NCBI GenBank assembly: GCA_038748775.1
Contig: JBCDIT010000008.1
Span: 154,435 to 218,434 of the forward strand
Direction of reading: 5' to 3'
Length of the DNA: 64,000 nt
From: DAIQNV01 sp038748775
GTDB lineage: Bacteria > Planctomycetota > Phycisphaerae > Phycisphaerales > UBA1924
Below are positions 62,327 to 64,000 of the stretch, one piece after another. The notes beneath the pieces were generated by a model. That model ran no database searches. It was not told the DNA's origin and saw nothing but the letters and a program-made list of their open reading frames with translations. Within the stretch, counting starts at the first letter, position 1. Each line of letters opens with the position of its first letter. A program made the translations under genes and the position numbers.

Positions 62327-64000
62327 ATGGACAACAAGCCTCTGGCGATGTTGTGCGCCGTTGGTACATGTGTTTCGCTTTCGTGCGGGAGTGTGACGAT
62401 TACGTCTATCCCAGCTGGAAGAATTGTAGGTCTCGTGAACACTTTGGATACTGGGACGGGGATTCGATCGATTTCGTTCCAGCTGAATGGTCCGGCGGAC
62501 GTTGATATTGTTGCGACGAGTGGAAGCGAGGTTGTCGATAGCATCGTTGTCGGCACCTTTGGGTCCGGGGCTTCGATCGTAAACATCAGGGAGAATGGAG
62601 GTGAGTTTGCCGCGATCGGATCCGTCGTCTCGGCCGATCTTGCCGGGGCGACGCGGCAGCATACGGTGAGTCTGGATGTCAATATCAACGGCGACCTCGG
62701 TGGTGTGAATGCGATGGATGTCATCTTGGTTGATGCAATCGGCACGATTATACTAGAGCAGAGCATTACTGATCCGGCCCGGACGGGAAGCTTGCTCGCG
62801 GAGGTTGCGACGGTGTCGAGTGGGCAGCTGAACCTGATCTCGGGGATAGCTGTCGCAGGCGATATCCGCAGTGATATTATAACCGGGAATGGCGATGAAG
62901 GAATCATCTTTAACGTCACGGCTGGAGGCTCGATCGGGACGGCGCTCGATCCTGTCGTAATCCAATCGGAGATCATTCGCGGCGTTGAAGGTGCCGAGAT
63001 GTTTGCGGACATCGCCGTGCCTTTGGGCGGGGCGTCTTCACTCATCGGTACGGTGACAACAACGACCGGTGATTTCAACGGGTCGATCACAGGGCGTTCG
63101 TGGACAACCCTGGGAACGGGATCGACGATCGCTGGTGATTTTAACGGAACGTCCAACATTGGTTCGGTCGGCATTTCGACACCGGTGAGTATCAGCGGCG
63201 ATTTGTCGGGCGACTTGAATGTCGATGGTGCTCTTTCCGGGCCTCTCGTCATCGAAGGCGATGTCACCGCGACTGGCTCGATTGACCTCGGACGAGGACT
63301 GGTCGCTGGGAATAGCATCACGCTCGGCGGTAGTCTCGATGGCGACATTGTGACGCAGTTGAGCTCGGCGGCGCTTGGTGACACGGCTGGTGATTACGTT
63401 GGTATCGCAGGTGACATCGTTATCGATGCGGACAACATGCTTGCCAACGGTTGGGCCGGAACGATCGACGTCGTCGAGGTCAGTGTGAGCGGCGGTGTTG
63501 CGACGCCGACGGGCAACAGCGTTTCGCTGACCGGTCCGAGCTACGAGGAAACGATCGCGTCAGCTGCGATCGGCGGCGGCGCGGTGGGCGAGGTCGCCTA
63601 TCGCCTCTGGCGAGCGGACTCGGCCCCAGTGAATGCGGGCTTGCTCGACGACGTGACGGACGATTCGATCGTCGCTTCGGAGTCGGCGATCGTCGTGTCG
63701 TTCCAGGGTAACGTCGCCGACGTCAGTGGTGGCGGTTCGGCGCTGACCGTCGAGCAGACGACCGTCGCGACGAACGGCGCTGACGCGGGCCTCATGGCAA
63801 CCGACATCACGAGCGAATTGACGTTCACGGTCGTCGGCAACACGATCGAGGTGACGCCACTCAGCTCGTTCCAGCGGGCTGGCGCCGAGGCGAACTCGCG
63901 GTTCGACTTCAAGCTCAACGGATCGGTGGTTTGCTCGGTGCCCGGGCTCACGCCTCCACCGGCGATTGCTGACGTGAACGTCGTCGACTACTCGTTCACG
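62327..64000 (+). CDS. large secreted Gly/Asp-rich protein, partial (runs off the window)
   Basis: GGAGA lies seven bases before ATG 62327 and the frame stays open through 558 codons to the window end, so the C-terminus is missing. The N-terminus MDNKPLAMLCAVGTCVSLSC is a probable signal/lipobox. The body is rich in short Gly/Asp/Thr/Ile strands such as GDIRSDIITGNGDEGIIFNV, SGDLSGDLNVDGALSGPLVI and GNSITLGGSLDGDIVTQL, which would form a beta-helix-like filament. A more normal-composition domain follows from about residue 400. Family not recognised; it may be an adhesin or extracellular polymer-binding protein. Confidence 0.75.
   Translation, partial: MDNKPLAMLCAVGTCVSLSCGSVTITSIPAGRIVGLVNTLDTGTGIRSISFQLNGPADVDIVATSGSEVVDSIVVGTFGSGASIVNIRENGGEFAAIGSVVSADLAGATRQHTVSLDVNINGDLGGVNAMDVILVDAIGTIILEQSITDPARTGSLLAEVATVSSGQLNLISGIAVAGDIRSDIITGNGDEGIIFNVTAGGSIGTALDPVVIQSEIIRGVEGAEMFADIAVPLGGASSLIGTVTTTTGDFNGSITGRSWTTLGTGSTIAGDFNGTSNIGSVGISTPVSISGDLSGDLNVDGALSGPLVIEGDVTATGSIDLGRGLVAGNSITLGGSLDGDIVTQLSSAALGDTAGDYVGIAGDIVIDADNMLANGWAGTIDVVEVSVSGGVATPTGNSVSLTGPSYEETIASAAIGGGAVGEVAYRLWRADSAPVNAGLLDDVTDDSIVASESAIVVSFQGNVADVSGGGSALTVEQTTVATNGADAGLMATDITSELTFTVVGNTIEVTPLSSFQRAGAEANSRFDFKLNGSVVCSVPGLTPPPAIADVNVVDYSFT

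Noticed and set aside
62245..63384. 379-codon minus-strand open frame
   Set aside because: Antisense to the partial secreted protein, which has a good ribosome-binding site and signal peptide.

Overview
The window reads as a chromosomal segment of a high-G+C planctomycete, most likely of the Phycisphaerae. The evidence is indirect: several prepilin-type N-termini of the planctomycete FTLIELLVVVAIIALLIGIL kind, a C-terminal Pro-rich/hydrophobic/Arg sorting tail of the PEP-CTERM type, dockerin-like C-terminal motifs (VDLADATAF... / VLDLSDLDAF...), a lipoprotein Ntn-hydrolase and a Tat-type superoxide dismutase. No rRNA gene or species-specific marker is present, so the placement is an inference.

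Region 1 (1-7.9 kb): a first type II secretion (T2SS) locus. Genes gspF-G-H-I-J lie on the minus strand and the ATPase gspE lies apart on the plus strand. Between them are a lipoprotein glutathione peroxidase and a two-domain 6-carboxytetrahydropterin synthase. A GT9 glycosyltransferase follows gspE. Region 2 (7.9-31 kb): housekeeping and envelope genes. These are serC plus a serA-like dehydrogenase, a secreted prepilin-like protein, a PpiC-like lipoprotein, a TIGR01777 epimerase, lemA with an M48 protease, a haem-binding chemotaxis receptor, rny with a lipoprotein hydrolase, a DUF58/transglutaminase/PilZ operon, scpB, a queuosine-precursor transporter, and a group of asparaginase-like and paired amidohydrolase genes in which one partner has lost its metal ligands. 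Region 3 (31-39 kb): rpsB-tsf with a clear terminator, a LURP-one-like protein, an exported SOD, and a 1294-residue repeat-rich surface protein.

Region 4 (39-60.3 kb) is the most interesting part. Just after a tRNA-Val(CAC) comes a compact second T2SS operon (gspD-E-F-G-H-I-J-K-C-L-M plus a TPR lipoprotein, minus strand, mostly 4-base or shorter overlaps). It lies head-to-head with a plus-strand unit encoding a small secreted protein, a 3084-residue YD-repeat (RHS-like) protein with a Sec signal peptide and a C-terminal PD-(D/E)XK-like nuclease tip, and a 104-residue probable immunity protein that overlaps the toxin gene by 4 bases. The arrangement suggests a T2SS paired with a giant polymorphic toxin; the coupling is inferred. 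Region 5 (60.3-64 kb): a sparse, less G+C-rich stretch with a secreted formylglycine-generating-enzyme-like protein that carries the same dockerin-like motif found inside the YD protein, and the start of a large secreted glycine/aspartate-rich protein that runs off the window.

Most long open frames antisense to these genes are high-G+C shadows and are left out. Starts were chosen by ribosome-binding sites, signal peptides and start/stop overlaps. Several are GTG or TTG.
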